Notes: generated by a model not told the origin, from the letters alone. A DNA stretch of 64,000 bases from CBDBJQ01 sp965206405 (GCA_965206405.1 CBDBJQ010000006.1:1054001-1118000), one strand, 5' to 3'. Counted from the stretch's first letter, positions 18,606 to 27,988 are shown. Numbers and translations: made by a program.

Positions 18606-19748
18606 GTGGCTTCGGGGGAGGCAGACTCGGAGGAAGCTTTGGGCATTCTCCCGGATCGGCACATCGCTGGCCTCGCTGAAGACGGCGCGATACAGGCGCC
18701 TGAGGGGATCCCGGATTACCTGATACAGCCCGCCAGCCTTGATCTTCGTCTCGGGCTCAAGGCCTGGCGGATCCGCGCTAGTTTCCTCCCCGGACCCGGT
18801 GCGACGGTCCAGAACCGTCTCGACAAGCTGGCGATGCACGAGATCGACCTTTCCGGCGGTGTCGTGCTCGAGACCGGCTGTGTCTATGTGGCAACTCTTC
18901 TTGAGAGTCTCGCCTTGCCGCCCGACATTGCCGGCGCTGCCAATCCGAAGAGTTCGACTGGCCGGATCGACGTCCTTGCCCGTCTGATCACCGATCGCTG
19001 CGCCGTCTTCGACCAGGCCGAAAAGGGCTATCACGGACCGCTTTACGTTGAGATTGCGCCCCGGACCTTCAGCGTCCTAGTGCGCACCGGATCGCGGCTG
19101 AACCAGATGCGCTTTCGCCGCGGTGAGGGCCGGCTCGATGCCGGCGAACAGCTGGCCCTGCAGGAGCACTATGGCCTGATCGACCGCGAGGTCGCCCAGG
19201 GAACCCCGTTTCATGGCATTCCCGTCACCGTCGACCTTGCCGGGACCGGAGGCGACGGACTGCTCGGTTTTCGCGCCCGCCGGCATGCGAGCCTGATCGA
19301 TGTCGACGAGACCGGCCATTATAATCCGGCCCTTTACTGGGAGCCGATCCACGCCAATGGCGACAATTTGATCCTCAATCCCGGAGATTTCCACATCTTC
19401 GCCTCGCGCGAGGCGGTTTCGGTACCGCCGGAATACGCCGCCGAGATGGTGGCCTACGACACCCAGATCGGCGAGTTTCGGGTGCATTATGCCGGATTTT
19501 TCGATCCCGGCTTCGGTGCCGGGGAAGCCGAAGGCAAGGGCTCGCGCGCCGTGCTCGAGGTGCGCTCGCACGAGGTGCCTTTCGTTATCGAGCAGAACCA
19601 GGTGGTGGGCACGCTGGTCTACGACCGGCTGCTCGCGGCGCCCGACCGCCTCTACGGCGATGGCATCGGCTCGAGCTACCAGCGCCAAGGCCTGGCGCTG
19701 AGCCGGCATTTCAAACCCTTCGCACCCCGAGGCCGCACCCGTATCTGA
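18606..19748 (+). CDS. dcd: 2'-deoxycytidine 5'-triphosphate deaminase
   Basis: A 380-residue enzyme of the long bacterial 2'-deoxycytidine-triphosphate deaminase family (PF06559), roughly two dUTPase-like folds in tandem, making dUTP from dCTP for thymidylate synthesis. Seen blocks are LIQPASLDLRLG, NPKSSTGRIDVLARLITD and YVEIAPRTFSVLVRTG in the first half, and LNPGDFHIFASREAVSVP with EVRSHEVPFVIEQNQ in the second. The start is GTG 18606, 5 nt after the DUF4340 stop. Location next to an exporter operon is probably incidental. Confidence 0.9.
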   Translation: MASGEADSEEALGILPDRHIAGLAEDGAIQAPEGIPDYLIQPASLDLRLGLKAWRIRASFLPGPGATVQNRLDKLAMHEIDLSGGVVLETGCVYVATLLESLALPPDIAGAANPKSSTGRIDVLARLITDRCAVFDQAEKGYHGPLYVEIAPRTFSVLVRTGSRLNQMRFRRGEGRLDAGEQLALQEHYGLIDREVAQGTPFHGIPVTVDLAGTGGDGLLGFRARRHASLIDVDETGHYNPALYWEPIHANGDNLILNPGDFHIFASREAVSVPPEYAAEMVAYDTQIGEFRVHYAGFFDPGFGAGEAEGKGSRAVLEVRSHEVPFVIEQNQVVGTLVYDRLLAAPDRLYGDGIGSSYQRQGLALSRHFKPFAPRGRTRI

Positions 19749-19879
19749 AGCCCTATCTCTGAGGCCCTTATCCCTGAGGCTTTATATCGGTTCCTCCAAG
19801 CCCGTAGCGCTCTGGCCGGGATGCCGGGGCGGGCTAGGTTCATTGCAGGACAATTCTGCCAAGCGGAAACGAGGTAGCC

Positions 19880-21283
19880 ATGGCCGGCAAGGCACTGTTT
19901 TCCAAGATATGGGACGAGCATGTCATTGCTGCGCGCGATGACGGACAGACCCTGCTCTACATCGACCGTCATCTCTGCCATGACGGTTCCTTCGGTGGCT
20001 TCCAGAGGCTGCGAGAAGCTGGCCGCCCCCTGCGCCGGCCGCAACAAACCTTCGCCACGCCCGATCACTACACGCCAACGCACTCGGAATCCCTTGAGGA
20101 TATCGAGGACCCCCGGGCCCGGGAGATCGTCACGGCGATCGAGGAGAACTGCGCCGAGTTCGGGGTGCGGCTTTTCGGCTGGGGCGACGAGCGCCAGGGA
20201 ATCGCTCATGTGGTTGGCCCGGAACAGGGGATCACGATCCCCGGAAGCACCCTCGTCTGCGGCGATTCCCACACCTCGACCCACGGCGCGCTTGGCTGTA
20301 TCTCGTTTGGCATCGGGTCTTCAGAAGTAACCCACGTAATGGCAACCCAGGCGCTCTGGCAGCGGCGGCCGAAAACAATGCGGATCAACGTCTCCGGTGC
20401 ACTCGGCTTCGGTGTCACCGGCAAGGATCTGATCATCGCCGTGATCCGCAAGATCAGCGCCGCTGGCGGCGCTGGCTATGCGATCGAATACGCCGGTTCT
20501 GCGATTCGCTCGCTCTCGATGGAGGGACGGCTGACCGTTTGCAACATGACGATCGAGGCCGGATCACGCTTCGGCATGGTCTCCCCCGATGATGACACTA
20601 TCGAATACGTCGCGGGGCGCCCGTTTGCGCCCGAAGGCGCGCTCTGGGACCAGGCGGTGGATTCATGGCGTGCCCTGCCTTCGGACGAAGACGCAGCCTT
20701 CGACAGCGAGGTTGCGTTAGACGGTGATGCGATCGCGCCGATGGTGACCTGGGGCAACAGCCCGCAATACGCCGAGCCGATAACCGGCGCAATCCCGGAT
20801 CCGGCGTCCGAAAGCGACCCGGACAAGCGCCGGGAGATGGCCGATGCGCTCGACTATATGGATCTCAAACCGGGCACAAAGCTGTCCGACATCCCTGTTG
20901 ACAGAGTGTTCATCGGCTCGTGCACCAACAGCCGCATCGAGGATTTGCGCAGCGCCGCTGAAGTGGCGCGAGGCCGCCGGGCGGCGGTGCCGACGATGGT
21001 GGTGCCGGGATCCGGCCTGGTGAAGAAGCAGGCCGAGGCAGAAGGCCTGGACAATATCTTCCGCGATGCCGGTATGGAGTGGCGCCTGCCCGGGTGCTCG
21101 ATGTGCGTTGCGATCAACGGCGACATGGTCGCTCCGGGCGAACGCTGCGCCTCGACGAGCAACCGCAACTTCCGGGGTCGGCAGGGTCAGGGCAGCCGCA
21201 CCCATCTGGTGAGCCCGGCGATGGCGGTGGCAGCGTCCGTCTCCGGCAGCTTCGCTGATGTGCGGACAATGGGCGATGACTGA
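19880..21283 (+). CDS. leuC: 3-isopropylmalate dehydratase large subunit (LeuC-type)
   Basis: A 467-residue aconitase-superfamily protein. The [4Fe-4S] cysteines are in FIGSCTNSRIEDLR and LPGCSMCVAINGD. Substrate-loop landmarks are LVCGDSHTSTHGALGC and GFGVTGKDLIIAVI. With the small subunit 22 nt downstream it would interconvert 2- and 3-isopropylmalate in leucine synthesis. No leuA or leuB is near. Some sites differ from typical LeuC (HLCHDGSFGGFQRL, TPTHSESLEDIE), so a related hydro-lyase on a citramalate-like substrate is possible. An ACGAGG site precedes ATG 19880. Confidence 0.85.
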   Translation: MAGKALFSKIWDEHVIAARDDGQTLLYIDRHLCHDGSFGGFQRLREAGRPLRRPQQTFATPDHYTPTHSESLEDIEDPRAREIVTAIEENCAEFGVRLFGWGDERQGIAHVVGPEQGITIPGSTLVCGDSHTSTHGALGCISFGIGSSEVTHVMATQALWQRRPKTMRINVSGALGFGVTGKDLIIAVIRKISAAGGAGYAIEYAGSAIRSLSMEGRLTVCNMTIEAGSRFGMVSPDDDTIEYVAGRPFAPEGALWDQAVDSWRALPSDEDAAFDSEVALDGDAIAPMVTWGNSPQYAEPITGAIPDPASESDPDKRREMADALDYMDLKPGTKLSDIPVDRVFIGSCTNSRIEDLRSAAEVARGRRAAVPTMVVPGSGLVKKQAEAEGLDNIFRDAGMEWRLPGCSMCVAINGDMVAPGERCASTSNRNFRGRQGQGSRTHLVSPAMAVAASVSGSFADVRTMGDD

Positions 21284-21305
21284 GAGAATGGGAGAGGGTT
21301 GAGCG

Positions 21306-21923
21306 ATGGAAGCCTTCACACAGTTCAAAGCGGTTGCGATCCCCGTCGACATCGCCAATTGCGACACCGATCAGATCATTCCGGCCCGCTTTCTGAGAAC
21401 CGAAAGGATCGATCCCGGCTATGAGCGCTATCTGTTCCACGACCTCCGCTTCAATGAGGACGGCTCGGAGAAACCCGGATTCATCCTCAACCAGGAACCG
21501 TTCCGTGACGCGCGCATTGTCGTCGCAGATCTGAACTGGGGCTGCGGATCGTCGCGCGAGCATGCGGTCTATGCGCTGGTCGCCAACGATATCCGCTCGG
21601 TGATCGCACCAAGCTTTGGCGACATCCACTACAACAATTGCATGAAATGGGGTGTGCTGCCGGTGCGGTTGTCACGGGAGACCTGCGACGGGATGCGGGC
21701 GGCGCTGCATGATGCGCCCGGGGCCGAGATCGCTGTCGATCTCGAGAGCCAGACCGTGACCGGGCCTGATGGCGCGGCGCACGGTTTCGAGATCGATGCG
21801 TTCGACCGCTACCGGATGCTAAACGGTCTCGACGACTATGGTGTGACCATGCAGTACGAGAAGGATTTCGAGGCTTTCGAGGCAAAACACCGCAAGGCCC
21901 GGCCCTGGCTGTATACGGCCTAA
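21306..21923 (+). CDS. leuD: 3-isopropylmalate dehydratase small subunit (LeuD-type)
   Basis: A 205-residue swivelling domain partner of the preceding large subunit. Family motifs are VDIANCDTDQIIPARFL, GYERYLFHDLRFNEDG, ADLNWGCGSSREHAVYAL and APSFGDIHYNNCMKWG. Length and motif order are those of ordinary LeuD. GAGAGGGTTGAGCG before ATG 21306 serves as ribosome site. The pair is the only visible leucine-pathway enzyme in the window, which leaves room for a role in degradation of a branched dicarboxylate. Confidence 0.88.
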   Translation: MEAFTQFKAVAIPVDIANCDTDQIIPARFLRTERIDPGYERYLFHDLRFNEDGSEKPGFILNQEPFRDARIVVADLNWGCGSSREHAVYALVANDIRSVIAPSFGDIHYNNCMKWGVLPVRLSRETCDGMRAALHDAPGAEIAVDLESQTVTGPDGAAHGFEIDAFDRYRMLNGLDDYGVTMQYEKDFEAFEAKHRKARPWLYTA

Positions 21924-21990
21924 CGCTCGATACGCATCGACACCCTGATACGGCGTGGTATCCGGAAAACAAGCCGGCAGGCGCGCCGCC

Positions 21991-22602
21991 TCAGGCGGAG
22001 GCGCTCGGCCTTTCGCTGCACCGCTTGAACCAGCCCTGGAGTTGCGGGTGGCTGTCATCGAGGCCCTGGCCGACCCGCTCACCAAAAACGAGGAAGCAAT
22101 AGAGCAGGACGTCGGCAAGCGTGAAGCGGTCACCGGTGATCCAGGTTTTCCCAGTCATTTTCTCCTCAAGCCAGGCCAGATTGTCGCGGGCGATCGCCTT
22201 CAGCCCGTCGGCGGCTTCGGGCAGACAGCGGATGCGGTTTTCGAACATCTTCAACCCGTCGGAAAACCGGAAGCCGGCGCCCATCGGCTCGCAGATCGTG
22301 AGATCAATCCGCCGCACCCACATGCGTGTCTCGCCGCGCTCGTCCGGGGTGGTTCCGATCAGCGGTGGGTCGGGCTGGATGTCGTCGAGATATTCACAGA
22401 TCGCGGTGATTTCGGTGATCACCTGGCCATTGTCGATCTCGAGAGCTGGGCACTGCCCGCGGGGATTGACCTTGAGATAGGCGCCTTCGCGGTTCTCTCC
22501 GCTGCGCAGATCGACGGTTTGTTTTTCCAGCTCGATGCCTTTTTCGGCCATGAACATACGCACCGTGTGAGGATTCGGTCCGATTGAGTCGTATAGTTTC
22601 AT
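21991..22602 (-). CDS. Glutathione S-transferase family protein
   Basis: A 203-residue cytosolic GST with thioredoxin-like N-domain (residues 1-80: MKLYDSIGPNPHTVRMFMAE, VNPRGQCPALEIDNGQVITE with the cis-Pro and the glutathione-binding Glu-x-x-Ala equivalent ITEITAICEYL) and an all-helical C-domain (TWITGDRFTLADVLLYCF). It lies alone on the minus strand between leuD and a VOC gene. Likely conjugates or reduces an electrophile; the class and substrate cannot be fixed by eye. Confidence 0.88.
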   Translation of the reverse strand: MKLYDSIGPNPHTVRMFMAEKGIELEKQTVDLRSGENREGAYLKVNPRGQCPALEIDNGQVITEITAICEYLDDIQPDPPLIGTTPDERGETRMWVRRIDLTICEPMGAGFRFSDGLKMFENRIRCLPEAADGLKAIARDNLAWLEEKMTGKTWITGDRFTLADVLLYCFLVFGERVGQGLDDSHPQLQGWFKRCSERPSASA

Positions 22603-22755
22603 TTTGATCGCGCTCCCGATTGTGCCTGGTTATGACAATGCCGGATTTGGCAAAGGGACCGGCTTTTCACAATATAAATGCCCGCCCGATGCTGGGTAGG
22701 GTCGGCAAGATCGGCCAGGCATCAACAAAAAACAGCAATCAGGAAGGATGTGGTG

Positions 22756-23700
22756 ATGAGCAGTGAGCAAGGTGGCGCACAAAGCTGGCCGGTCCCCGGC
22801 GATGACGGTGTTTTTCTCGACCATATCGGGCATTTCGTTCCGGACATGGACGACGCGGCGGCTGCACTCGAGCGCCTCGGCTTCTCGCTGACTCCCTATT
22901 CGGTGCATGTCGACACCGACAACTCGGCGCGTGAACCGCAACCTTCCGGAACTGCCAACCGGTTGATCATGCTTGATGAGGGCTATCTCGAGATTCTCGC
23001 CGTCCATGGCGATGCGGAGACGCCAGTTGCCGGCCAGTTGCGCAAACAGATGGCGCGCTATGTCGGCGTCCATCTCACGGCGTTCTGCTGCAGGGACCCC
23101 GAGGGGCATCGCGATCGCCTGGCTTCAGCGGGATTCCCCATGGGCGCACCGGTTCATCTGCGCCGCGAGACCGAGGACGAGGCCGGCAACAGCGACATTG
23201 TGGCCTTCACCGTCATCCGGCCCCGGGCGGGAGCGATGGCGGAGGGGCGGATACAGTATCTGCGTCACGAACGCCCGGATCTGATGTGGCAGAAACGCTG
23301 GATGACCCAGATCAATGGGGCGGCCGCGTTGATCGATATCATGGTCTGCAACGACGATATCGATGCGGCGTCGGAGCGCTGGCGCCGGTATTTCAATCGA
23401 CCGACCCGACCTTGCGGCGAGGGCGCAGCCATCGATTTCGAGCGTGGCCAGATAACTATCCAGCCGCACGCGGCCTGGGGTGCACTGTTTTCTGGTTGTG
23501 TGATCGCGCCGTCGCCTGGGTTGGTGGGATATGCCATGCGGACAAAAGACCTGGCCGCCACGCGGCAGTTTCTCGAACAGGCCGGGTTCGCGCCCGTGGC
23601 ACTCGGTGACGGAGCCATGGCTGTTGATACACCGGCGGCGCTCGGTGGGGTTCTGGTTTTCGCCGAATCAAGCCAGAGTCTTCCCTGGTCAGGCACATAG
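22756..23700 (+). CDS. VOC family protein (glyoxalase-like domain)
   Basis: A 314-residue protein with an N-terminal glyoxalase-like domain (FLDHIGHFVPDMDDAAAALE, DEGYLEILAVHGD) and a degenerate second module (PGLVGYAMRTKDLAATRQFL). ATG 22756 is chosen because AGGAAGG lies at good spacing. It is distinct from the paired VOC genes at 8.6-10.5 kb. The gene is monocistronic between a convergent GST and an amidase. Function unknown. Confidence 0.75.
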   Translation: MSSEQGGAQSWPVPGDDGVFLDHIGHFVPDMDDAAAALERLGFSLTPYSVHVDTDNSAREPQPSGTANRLIMLDEGYLEILAVHGDAETPVAGQLRKQMARYVGVHLTAFCCRDPEGHRDRLASAGFPMGAPVHLRRETEDEAGNSDIVAFTVIRPRAGAMAEGRIQYLRHERPDLMWQKRWMTQINGAAALIDIMVCNDDIDAASERWRRYFNRPTRPCGEGAAIDFERGQITIQPHAAWGALFSGCVIAPSPGLVGYAMRTKDLAATRQFLEQAGFAPVALGDGAMAVDTPAALGGVLVFAESSQSLPWSGT

Positions 23701-23814
23701 GTACATAGGCGCATAGCCGGGCCGCTCTATCTCCGTATTTGGCCGGCAATATCTGGCCACGGAATCTGGCCACCAATCGGGCTTGCACAATCGGGTCCAA
23801 GGGGAGCGAACAGC

Positions 23815-25518
23815 ATGAATGAACGCAGAATGCCGGACAGGGATCTCGAAGCCCTGAAACGCTGGGGCGGAGATAGCCAGGATCTCGACGATTCCATCGC
23901 CGCACCCGACGACATGCTGGCCGGTATTGCCTATACCGACGATGCGGTGCGCACGGCATCCACCTCGCTTCCCTTCGAGACCGAACCGTCGGGCTTCGCC
24001 CGGCTTCTCGATCATCTGGGCGAAGCGGCAACGAAAACTTCGACAGCCAAGGGTGAATCCAAGGGCAAATCCGGGGCCGAAGAAGCGTCCACAGGTTCGG
24101 TGTCGGGCGCGGACGAGATCGCGGCGCTGTCTCTGGTCGATGTCGCGGCGCGAATTGCCGCGCGCGACCTGTCCTCGGTCGAGGTCACCGAGGCGGCGCT
24201 CGATCGCATCAGCCGTTTCGGGGCACAGCTTCACGCCATCGCAGAGTGCGATCCTGAACAAGCTCTCGACCAGGCGCGCCGGGCCGATGACGCGCTCGCT
24301 TCCGGCGATGCGGCGGGCCCGCTGCACGGCGTCCCGCTTGCCCACAAGGACATGTACTACCGGGCCGGGCGTGTCAGTGCCTGTGGCTCGTCGATCCGCG
24401 CCGATTATGTGCCCGAAGTCACATCAACGGCGCTGACCAAGCTGGACGCCGCCGGAGCTCTCGATATTGCCCGGCTCAACATGGTCGAGTTCGCCTTCGG
24501 TCCGACCGGCCACAATTCAGTGGTCGGCACGCCGCGTAATCCGTGGAATACCGATCACATCACCGGCGGCTCGTCGAGCGGCTCCGGTGCCTCGGTTGCG
24601 GGCCGCCTCGTCTATGGCGCGCTCGGATCCGATACCGGCGGTTCGATCCGTCTGCCCTCCCATTGCTGCGGACTCGTCGGGATGAAGGGCACCTACGGGC
24701 GCGTCAGCCGCTACGGCGCCATGCCGCTCTCCTACAGTTTGGATCATGTGGGTCCGTTGTGCCGGACCGTCACTGACTGCGCTGTTGTAACCGGTGCGGT
24801 CGCCGGCCACGACCCCAACGATCCGACGACTAGCCGGCATCCGGTGCCGAACTATCGCGACGGCATCGAAGACGGTGTACAGGGGATGCGAATCGGGGTG
24901 CCGGAGGAGTTTTTCTACGACGATGTCGATGACGAGATCGCGTCCCTGCTCGAGAACAGCCTGCAGGTCTACCGGTCCCTTGGCGCGGAGATTATCTCGG
25001 TGCCGGCACCCCAGATCAATCTCGCCAGCCGGGTGGCCAACGTCATTATCGGTGTCGAGGCGGCGTCCTTTCACGGCCGCTGGATCCGCGAGCGACCGCT
25101 GGATTACGGCGACCAGACCCGAAACCGCATACTGCCGGGCTTCTATTATCCGGCGTCGCGCTATGTCGAAGCCCTGAATCTTCGCGCTGCGATTTTGAAG
25201 ACCTTCTGCGATGAGGTGTTCGACAAGGTCGACATGGTGCATGCGCCGGTGATCCCGTTCGAGATACCGCGTATCGATGAATCTGATATCGGCGCGCAGC
25301 CAGCCTTCCTGCGCTATCTCGCCTCGATCACAAGATGCACGCGGCCGGCGAACTGCCTTGGCCTGCCAACGCTCGCGATGCCCTGCGGTTTCACCGCCGC
25401 CGGTCTGCCGACCGGGTTCCAGCTGATCGGACGCGCCTTCGATGAGAAGACCTTGTTTCGGGCCGGCAGAGCCTATGAGCGGGAGACGGAATGGAGCACG
25501 CGCGCGCCCGCGCTCTGA
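23815..25518 (+). CDS. Amidase signature-family hydrolase with long N-terminal extension
   Basis: A 567-residue amidase. The catalytic Ser-cisSer-Lys triad is visible: Lys in PLAHKDMYYRAG, cis-Ser in TGGSSSGSGASVAG and nucleophile Ser in SDTGGSIRLPS. The signature domain starts near residue 105 (ALSLVDVAARIAARDLSSVE). Residues 1-104 are an unusual extension ending in a Ser/Thr/Gly/Lys-rich linker (TSTAKGESKGKSG) that looks repeat-derived. GatA of the aminoacyl-tRNA amidotransferase is unlikely because gatB and gatC are absent. An amide or carbamate hydrolase is the fair call. Confidence 0.85.
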   Translation: MNERRMPDRDLEALKRWGGDSQDLDDSIAAPDDMLAGIAYTDDAVRTASTSLPFETEPSGFARLLDHLGEAATKTSTAKGESKGKSGAEEASTGSVSGADEIAALSLVDVAARIAARDLSSVEVTEAALDRISRFGAQLHAIAECDPEQALDQARRADDALASGDAAGPLHGVPLAHKDMYYRAGRVSACGSSIRADYVPEVTSTALTKLDAAGALDIARLNMVEFAFGPTGHNSVVGTPRNPWNTDHITGGSSSGSGASVAGRLVYGALGSDTGGSIRLPSHCCGLVGMKGTYGRVSRYGAMPLSYSLDHVGPLCRTVTDCAVVTGAVAGHDPNDPTTSRHPVPNYRDGIEDGVQGMRIGVPEEFFYDDVDDEIASLLENSLQVYRSLGAEIISVPAPQINLASRVANVIIGVEAASFHGRWIRERPLDYGDQTRNRILPGFYYPASRYVEALNLRAAILKTFCDEVFDKVDMVHAPVIPFEIPRIDESDIGAQPAFLRYLASITRCTRPANCLGLPTLAMPCGFTAAGLPTGFQLIGRAFDEKTLFRAGRAYERETEWSTRAPAL

Positions 25519-25676
25519 TTCCCCCTGATTTCAGCAGGGATCGGCGCCAGCAAAGATCAGATCGGGCGGCTCAGCTCCAAATCGTATCGGTGAGCGGCAG
25601 GCCGGCGATACAGCCGCCTGACAGCGAAAAGCGGTGCTGGTGGCATCGTTGCGGGGCTTTGCCGTATCCTGTTGGC

Positions 25677-25748
25677 ATGCGGTCCATGAACATGCGATCC
25701 ATGAAAAAGACATCAGGGGAAAAGACGTCAGGGGAAAAGACGTCAGGA
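25677..25748. repeat. 15-bp tandem repeats at the start of the sugar dehydrogenase gene
   Basis: Two 15-bp units (25677-25691 and 25692-25706) code for MRSMN/MRSMK. Nearly three 15-bp units from 25707 (aagacgtcaggggaa type) code for KTSGE. All keep the frame. The repeats lengthen the positively charged N-region of the signal peptide. Confidence 0.9.
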
Positions 25749-26951
25749 AATTCGCCTGGCCCTGTTCCGCTGTGGCCGGCTTTCGCCCTGCTGACGGGCC
25801 TGGCCGTGATGGGCCTGGTTATGATGGGGCCTGTTTTCGCCGCCGGCAAAAAACAACCTCCGGCGCCTGATCTTTTCGTGCCGTCACCCCAGGCGCTCAA
25901 GGTCGAGACATGGGTCTCGGGCCTCGAGGCGCCATGGTCGCTGGTTTTTCTGCCCGAAGGCGGTGCGCTGGTCAGCGAGCGGCCGGGGCGCATCCGGCGT
26001 ATCCTTTCCAACGGGGCGCTGGCCGAGGGCGTCTATGCGTCCTTCGATTCTCGCAGTACCCGCAAGAACGGTTTTCCTGCCTTGCGTGCCCGAGGCGAGG
26101 GCGGGCTGATGGGCCTCGCCCTGCATCCGCGTTTCGCGGAATCCCCCTTCGTCTACGTCATGTACACGGCTCGAACATCCGATGGGACAAGCAATATTAT
26201 CATCCGCTTCAAGCATCAGGGCGAGCAGGGTGGTGAGCGGGGCGTCTTCGATAAAATCATCCTGTCCGGCCCGCCCGGTGCCCGGTACCACAATGGCGGT
26301 CGCATCGCGTTTGGACCCGATGGCATGCTTTACGTTACCACCGGCGAGATTTTCGAGCGCGATCTCGCCCAGGACCGGGCCTCGCTCGGTGGCAAGATCC
26401 TGCGCCTCACTCCTGAGGGCGCGGTGCCTGACGACAATCCCTGGCCCGGCTCTCCGGTCTATTCTCTTGGTCACCGTAATCCCCAGGGGCTGGCCTGGCA
26501 TCCCCGGACCGGCGCACTGTACGCCTCCGAGCACGGACCCTCGGGCGAGGTTGGGTTCGGTGCCCATGACGAGGTCAATCTGATTCGCCCCGGTCGTAAT
26601 TATGGCTGGCCCCGCGCTATCGGTGCGGTTGGCAAGGCCGGATTCGAGGATCCAATCGCCGTCTGGCCCGAATACACGACTCCGCCGTCCGGCATGGCTT
26701 TCTGGGACGGGGCGCTGTTCGTGGCGACGCTGCGTTCGGAGGCACTGCTGCGTCTGGCACTCTCTGCTGAAGGCGATCGGGTGATCTCGGTCGAGCGCTG
26801 GTTTTCGGAGTATTCCAGCAAGGGGCGTTTCGGCAGGCTGCGCGACGCCGTAGCAGGGCCGGACGGTCGTCTTTATGTGCTCACCAGCAATCGCGGCGGA
26901 CGCGGGGATCCGCGGCCGGGGGATGACAGGATCCTGCGCATCTCCCGTTGA
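25677..26951 (+). CDS. PQQ-dependent aldose sugar dehydrogenase family protein, secreted
   Basis: A 424-residue six-bladed propeller of the soluble glucose/sorbosone dehydrogenase (YliI/Asd) family, which oxidises aldoses in the periplasm using PQQ. Motifs: ETWVSGLEAPWSLVFLPEG, RYHNGGRIAFGPDGMLYV (catalytic His), SLGHRNPQGLAWHP, EHGPSGEVGFGAHDEVN and GRNYGWP. The N-terminus is odd: two MRSMN/MRSMK units and three KTSGE units precede the hydrophobic stretch LLTGLAVMGLVMMGPVFAAG of the signal peptide. ATG 25677 is the first of several Met codons, and the true start might be further in. Confidence 0.88.
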   Translation: MRSMNMRSMKKTSGEKTSGEKTSGNSPGPVPLWPAFALLTGLAVMGLVMMGPVFAAGKKQPPAPDLFVPSPQALKVETWVSGLEAPWSLVFLPEGGALVSERPGRIRRILSNGALAEGVYASFDSRSTRKNGFPALRARGEGGLMGLALHPRFAESPFVYVMYTARTSDGTSNIIIRFKHQGEQGGERGVFDKIILSGPPGARYHNGGRIAFGPDGMLYVTTGEIFERDLAQDRASLGGKILRLTPEGAVPDDNPWPGSPVYSLGHRNPQGLAWHPRTGALYASEHGPSGEVGFGAHDEVNLIRPGRNYGWPRAIGAVGKAGFEDPIAVWPEYTTPPSGMAFWDGALFVATLRSEALLRLALSAEGDRVISVERWFSEYSSKGRFGRLRDAVAGPDGRLYVLTSNRGGRGDPRPGDDRILRISR

Positions 26952-26989
26952 CTGCGCAGTTTTGGCTATCCTTGGCCGGCTATCCCCGG

Positions 26990-27880
26990 TCAGCTGTCCT
27001 TGCTGCGCTCGATCGCCTCGGCGATCACGGTGTGGTAGCGCTCGCCGAAACCCATACTGTCGGCGCGCTCGAGCATCTTCCGGTTGGTGTAACCACCCTC
27101 CATGACGACACCGCAGGCCTCGGCCGCGGCGATGGCGTAGTTGACGTCCTTCAGCATGTAGCTGATGCGGAAGGAGTCGATCGGGTGGTTGTCCTTGGCC
27201 ATGAATTTCAGGCCGTGGTTACGCAGCACGAAACTGTCGGCAGATCCCGTCGCCATAGCTGAAAACAGCGTCTCGCCGTCGACCAGGTTCGATTCCCGGG
27301 CCACGGCGAGGCATTCGGCGAGCGCATGCGTGATGCGGGCGACCATGAGATTGTTCATCAGCTTGACCAGCTGTCCGGCTCCGGCCTGACCGCAATGATT
27401 GATCTGCTCGCCCATGCGCTCGAGCAGGGGCGTGATTTGCGCAATTTGCTTGTCGCCGCCGCCGACCATGAAGGAGAGCGTGCCGTCGCGCGCCGCCTGG
27501 GCGGTCCGTGTTACCGGGGCATCGATCCAGTGCAAGTCCTGCTGTGCAACCGCTTCTGCGATCTCCTGCGTCATCGTCACTGGCGCGGTGCTGCAGTCGA
27601 CAATAATTGTGCCAGGCTGGAGATGGGTGGCGATGCCGTTAGGGCCGGATACCGCTGCGCGGATTTCCGCTTCCCCGGGAAGCGAAAGGAACACGATGTC
27701 GACAGCGGCGGCCAGCGCGGCGGCGGATTCAGCACGCTCGACGCCGTCGAGCTGGTCGACGACTTCGCTGTTGAGGTCGTAGCCGATGACCCGGTTGTCG
27801 CCCTTACGGGCAAGATTGGCGCACATCGGCCCGCCCATCACCCCGAGTCCGATGAAACCGATCACCGCATCCTGCGCCAT
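26990..27880 (-). CDS. NAD(P)-dependent beta-hydroxyacid dehydrogenase (HIBADH-like)
   Basis: A 296-residue 3-hydroxyisobutyrate/tartronate-semialdehyde dehydrogenase-type enzyme. The Rossmann motif is GFIGLGVMGGPMCANLARKG. The substrate motif DAPVTRTAQAARDGTLSFMV and the catalytic Lys in GQLVKLMNNLMVA are present. ATG 27880 fits the conserved N-terminus. It lies 108 nt downstream of the enoyl-CoA hydratase gene on the same strand, with a small tandem repeat between. The product could be methylmalonate semialdehyde (valine pathway) or tartronate semialdehyde (glyoxylate pathway); nearby glcDEF slightly favours the latter. Confidence 0.88.
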   Translation of the reverse strand: MAQDAVIGFIGLGVMGGPMCANLARKGDNRVIGYDLNSEVVDQLDGVERAESAAALAAAVDIVFLSLPGEAEIRAAVSGPNGIATHLQPGTIIVDCSTAPVTMTQEIAEAVAQQDLHWIDAPVTRTAQAARDGTLSFMVGGGDKQIAQITPLLERMGEQINHCGQAGAGQLVKLMNNLMVARITHALAECLAVARESNLVDGETLFSAMATGSADSFVLRNHGLKFMAKDNHPIDSFRISYMLKDVNYAIAAAEACGVVMEGGYTNRKMLERADSMGFGERYHTVIAEAIERSKDS

Positions 27881-27961
27881 GTCATGCCCCTGTTTTGTTG
27901 CTTGTTGTGCCTGTTTCTGTCTGTTTCCACTTATCCCCGACCGCGTGGTGGGCAAGCGGCC

Positions 27962-27988
27962 CCAGTGGCTCCAGTGGCTCCAGTGGCG
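27962..27988. repeat. 9-bp tandem repeat between dehydrogenase and enoyl-CoA hydratase genes
   Basis: Nearly three direct copies of ccagtggct lie immediately beyond the enoyl-CoA hydratase stop on the minus strand. A small example of the repeat habit seen across the window. Confidence 0.75.

Noticed and set aside
23815..25518. GatA subunit of the aspartyl/glutamyl-tRNA amidotransferase
   Set aside because: The amidase triad alone fits, but gatB and gatC are absent and the N-terminal extension does not belong to GatA.
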